DNA of 64,000 nt from Neglectibacter timonensis (lineage in GTDB: Bacteria; Bacillota; Clostridia; Oscillospirales; Acutalibacteraceae). The notes below the pieces were generated by a model, which saw nothing but the letters and a program-made list of their open reading frames with translations, was not told where the DNA came from and searched no databases. Shown here one piece after another: positions 61,237 through 64,000 of the stretch (position 1 is its first letter; the number at the start of each line of letters is the position of its first letter). Position numbers and translations under genes: made by a program. Location: assembly GCF_900048895.1 (NCBI RefSeq), contig NZ_LT160640.1, forward strand, positions 248,001 through 312,000, in the 5' to 3' direction.

Positions 61237-62625
61237 TTGCATTTTGTAAATCCTGAAAAGATTTGCCGGGGCATGGAACTGGGGGAGGTACCGCCGGAAC
61301 GGCAGATCGTCAAGGATGCCCTGAGCGTGGCCTGGCCGTCTGTGCTGGAGTCATTTTTTGTAAACCTAGCCGGGGTGGTGGATACCATCATGGTGGGATC
61401 GCTGGGCTCCTACGCCATTGCGGCGGTGGGCTTGACCACACAGCCAAAGTTTTTGGGCCTGGCTGTGTTTATATCACTGAATGTGGCTGTTTCTGCTATT
61501 GTGGCCCGCAGAAAAGGGGCGGGGGATCGGGAGAGCGCTAACCGGGTCGTGCGTATGCTGCTGCTGTTCACCCTGATTCTCACTGCATTGATCAGCGTTG
61601 TTTTTGTCATCTTTGCAGGACCCATTGTGTCACTGGTGGGGTCTCAGCCCGATACCCATGAGTATGCGGTGGAATACCTGCGCATCATTATGGGCGGCTC
61701 CGTTTTTTCTACGGTTTCCCTGGTACTGAACGCGGCACAGCGGGGAGCGGGCAACACCCGTATCGCCATGGTTACGAATGTGATCTCCAATCTGGTAAAT
61801 GTGATTTTTAACTATCTGCTGATAGGCGGAAATTTCGGATTTCCGGCCCTTGGAGTACGGGGGGCGGCTATTGCCACCGTCATCGGTACCGTTTGCGCCT
61901 GCACGCTGAGCATTGTTTCTGTTCTTCATAAGGACGGTTTTATTTATCTCAGGGCGGTAAAAGGATGGATTGCGGACAAGCTCAGCATAAAATCCATTTT
62001 GAATGTGGGTTCCAGCGCGTTCGTGGAACAAATTTGCCTGCGCATCGGTTTTCTGTTATTTTCCATGACGGTGGCTCGCCTTGGTACCACCCAACTGGCA
62101 GCACATCAGATCGGCATGAACATGATGAGCATGTCTTTCTCCTTTGGCGATGGCTTCTCCGTGGCGGCCGTCACGCTGATCGGACAGAGTCTGGGCAGAA
62201 AAAGGCCGGACATGGCGAAAATATATGGCAATGTCTGTCAAAAGACGGGACTGATCTGTGCGTTTGTCATATCCTCATTCTATTTCTTGTTTGGAAAGGA
62301 TATTTTTGCCCTGTTTTCACAGGAGCAGATCATCTTGGATTACGGAGAGATGATCATGCGGATACTGAGTGTGATCCTCTTTGTGCAGATCGAGCAAGTG
62401 GTGCTCTTTGGTTGTCTGCGCGGCGCCGGGGATACTAAATTTACCGCTTTTGTCTCCTTGATCAGCGTTACCTGTATTCGTCCCGGTATGAGCTGGCTGT
62501 TGTGTTATCCAGTAGGCCTGGGCCTTATGGGCGCTTGGCTGGGTACGGCCTGCGATCAGGTTGTGCGGTTTGTTATGACTTTCGTCCGTTTCCGCAAAGG
62601 TAATTGGACCAAACTGAAGCTGTAA
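61237..62625 (+). CDS. MATE-family efflux transporter
   Basis: This 462-residue, twelve-segment exporter of the MATE family (VVDTIMVGSLGSYAIAAVGL; LVLNAAQRGAGNTRIAMVTN; CLRGAGDTKFTAFVSL) starts with TTG at 61237, behind GAGGAAAG. It is only distantly similar to the other MATE protein in this window at 12622 and, unlike that one, has no attenuator upstream. The exported substrate is unknown. The methyltransferase gene follows after 32 bases. Confidence 0.88.
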   Translation: MHFVNPEKICRGMELGEVPPERQIVKDALSVAWPSVLESFFVNLAGVVDTIMVGSLGSYAIAAVGLTTQPKFLGLAVFISLNVAVSAIVARRKGAGDRESANRVVRMLLLFTLILTALISVVFVIFAGPIVSLVGSQPDTHEYAVEYLRIIMGGSVFSTVSLVLNAAQRGAGNTRIAMVTNVISNLVNVIFNYLLIGGNFGFPALGVRGAAIATVIGTVCACTLSIVSVLHKDGFIYLRAVKGWIADKLSIKSILNVGSSAFVEQICLRIGFLLFSMTVARLGTTQLAAHQIGMNMMSMSFSFGDGFSVAAVTLIGQSLGRKRPDMAKIYGNVCQKTGLICAFVISSFYFLFGKDIFALFSQEQIILDYGEMIMRILSVILFVQIEQVVLFGCLRGAGDTKFTAFVSLISVTCIRPGMSWLLCYPVGLGLMGAWLGTACDQVVRFVMTFVRFRKGNWTKLKL

Positions 62626-62657
62626 GATTTTGTAATCTTGAGAAAGGTATGGTGCAA

Positions 62658-63431
62658 ATGGGCAGTTGGAATGCCGGGGATTATTTGAAGTTCGGAACCG
62701 AACGCACACAGCCCGCGGTGGATTTGGCTGGCCGGATCGGACTTTTAAGTCCGGCCTCGGTTTTGGATGTGGGCTGCGGCCCGGGCAACAGCACTCAGGT
62801 GCTGCAGGCCCGGTTTCCTGAAGCTGAAATTATAGGGATTGATTCTTCGGAAGAGATGCTTCAGGCTGCCCGGGAAAACCTTCCCGGCTTGGAATTCCTG
62901 CGCTGCGATGTGAGCTGCGAGCTTTCTGCGCTGAACCGCCGCTTTGACGTGGTGTTCTCCAATGCCTGTATTCAATGGGTTCCGGACCATCCTGCTCTGC
63001 TTAAGAATTTGATGGGGCTTCTGAATCCCGGAGGTGTGCTGGCAGTGCAAACCCCTATGAATTACGAGGAACCTATCCATCAGATCATCGGACGGACGGC
63101 GCAAAGCGAACGGTGGAGAGAAAAAATTAAGGAGCCCAGGATCTTTTACAACCTGCGTCAGGAAGAATATTTTGATCTGCTGTCTGAGCTTTCTTCCCGG
63201 TTCGATCTGTGGCAGACTACCTATTTTCATCGTATGCAGTCTCACGAGGCGATTTTGGATTGGTACCGGTCCACTGGCCTGCGGCCCTATTTGGAGGCGT
63301 TGCAGGGGGAGGACAGAACCGAGTTTGAAAAGGAAATCTTTCAACAGGTGAAGGCGGCCTATCCCATTCAAAAAAATGGGGAAATTATTTTCCGGTTTCC
63401 CAGATTTTTCTTTATGGCTTTTAAGGAATAG
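62658..63431 (+). CDS. SAM-dependent methyltransferase (Tam-like)
   Basis: This 257-residue class I methyltransferase has the SAM-binding motif SVLDVGCGPGNSTQVLQARF, the acidic loop IIGIDSSEEMLQAAR, and FSNACIQWVPDHPALLKNL, which resembles trans-aconitate 2-methyltransferase. I chose the ATG at 62658, 10 bases after AAAGG; ATG at 62649 is an alternative. It is likely co-transcribed with the MATE gene. The substrate is a guess from family likeness. Confidence 0.85.
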   Translation: MGSWNAGDYLKFGTERTQPAVDLAGRIGLLSPASVLDVGCGPGNSTQVLQARFPEAEIIGIDSSEEMLQAARENLPGLEFLRCDVSCELSALNRRFDVVFSNACIQWVPDHPALLKNLMGLLNPGGVLAVQTPMNYEEPIHQIIGRTAQSERWREKIKEPRIFYNLRQEEYFDLLSELSSRFDLWQTTYFHRMQSHEAILDWYRSTGLRPYLEALQGEDRTEFEKEIFQQVKAAYPIQKNGEIIFRFPRFFFMAFKE

Positions 63432-63603
63432 GAAGGTCTTGATACGGTCTGGGAGCCGAAGGAAGCAGAAGATTTGGAAAGACTCGGAAGCTTCCGGAAT
63501 GGAAGCAAGGGCTTTATTACACCGTTTCCCAGCGGTAACAAGGAAAAGAGTCGAAGAACACTCTGTTGTAAGAGTTGTTTCAAAAAGAAAGAAGGTTAAA
63601 CAA

Positions 63604-64000
63604 GTGAGGGAAACATGGAAGCTGGTCAGTTATAATCTGCGCTGCACCTGGGATAACGACGGGATCAACTCCTTTGTACACAGGGCCGGCCAGCTGCTGG
63701 ATAAGCTGGATGCGGAGCAGCCAGAGGTGGTATGCTTTCAGGAGGCGACGGAGCGGATTGTTCCGTTTTTAAAGAGGCATCTTCCGGATTATGAACTGCA
63801 TTTCCGCGGCCGTAACCGGGAGTTGGACGGAGAGGGACTGTGTACGGCTCTGAGGAAAGACTTCACAGAGCTGCTGGACACGGAGACCTTCTGGCTGTCT
63901 CCTACGCCGTATTTGCCGGGATCCCGTTTTGAACAGCAAAGCGAATTTCCGAGAGTCTGTCAAAGCCTGACGCTCCGCCTGCAAAATGGAAAACCCTTCC
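63604..64000 (+). CDS. Endonuclease/exonuclease/phosphatase-family protein, partial
   Basis: An open frame starts with GTG at 63604 (VRETWKLVSYNLRCTWDNDG), after AGAAGG, and is cut by the right edge after 132 codons. The N-terminal NLR strand and EVVCFQEATERIVPFLKRHL, containing the metal-binding Glu, are the first two motifs of the EEP fold, shared by exonuclease III, DNase I and lipid phosphatases. The catalytic His and the C-terminus are outside the window, so the subfamily cannot be set. The gap 63432-63603 shows no gene. Confidence 0.8.
   Translation, partial: MRETWKLVSYNLRCTWDNDGINSFVHRAGQLLDKLDAEQPEVVCFQEATERIVPFLKRHLPDYELHFRGRNRELDGEGLCTALRKDFTELLDTETFWLSPTPYLPGSRFEQQSEFPRVCQSLTLRLQNGKPF

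Overview
The window looks like a chromosomal segment of an anaerobic, spore-forming member of the Clostridia, possibly an Oscillospiraceae-like gut bacterium (inference; no rRNA or tRNA is present to place it). Supporting genes are a glgB-glgC-glgD-glgA operon with the Firmicutes-type GlgD subunit, the spore-coat operon cotJA-cotJB-cotJC, an electron-bifurcating NfnA/NfnB pair, a two-gene minimal Suf system, a CIRCE-controlled hrcA-grpE-dnaK-dnaJ operon, ECF vitamin transporter S components, and many TTG or GTG starts with strong Shine-Dalgarno sites.

Bases 1 to about 9,700 are accessory DNA, more AT-rich than the rest. They hold a leftward cluster (VapE-type primase/helicase, three XRE-like or small regulators, two unknown proteins running off the left edge), a divergent promoter region with repeated GCAGCGG motifs, and cargo: a secreted beta-helix/SLH protein, an XRE repressor, a SHOCT protein, a solitary HNH nuclease, small ORFs and what looks like a broken gene at the right border. 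No integrase or attachment site is visible, so this is one end of a larger element or a remnant.

From 9,800 to 33,600 the DNA is ordinary chromosome. In order it carries an SGNH/MBOAT acylation pair, a MATE pump behind a leader-peptide attenuator, the glycogen operon, two tandem O-antigen-ligase-like membrane proteins, a LacI regulator, a TPP riboswitch with thiT, a DUF1540 protein behind a possible RNA switch, a second ECF S component, a HAD phosphatase, nfnAB, an iron-type alcohol dehydrogenase and cotJABC.

From 33,890 to 49,973 lies a type IV pilus operon of unusual form. It begins with a 2,420-residue protein that has a type IV prepilin N-terminus followed by dozens of GLUG-type repeats. 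An in-frame TAG separates it from a further 1,119 sense codons in the same frame. That continuation ends in what looks like the last ~66 residues of PilC, the pilus platform protein, whose body is absent. It is followed by a fused PilM/PilN-like protein, PilO-like, PilB, four 116-bp tandem structured repeats, and PilT. This locus is the most promising part of the window.

The right end (50,100 to 64,000) carries a metal-responsive ArsR / HMA protein / P-type ATPase operon running into sufC-sufB, the heat-shock operon, a DUF3048 lipoprotein, a second MATE transporter, a methyltransferase and the start of an endonuclease/exonuclease/phosphatase-family gene cut by the window edge.
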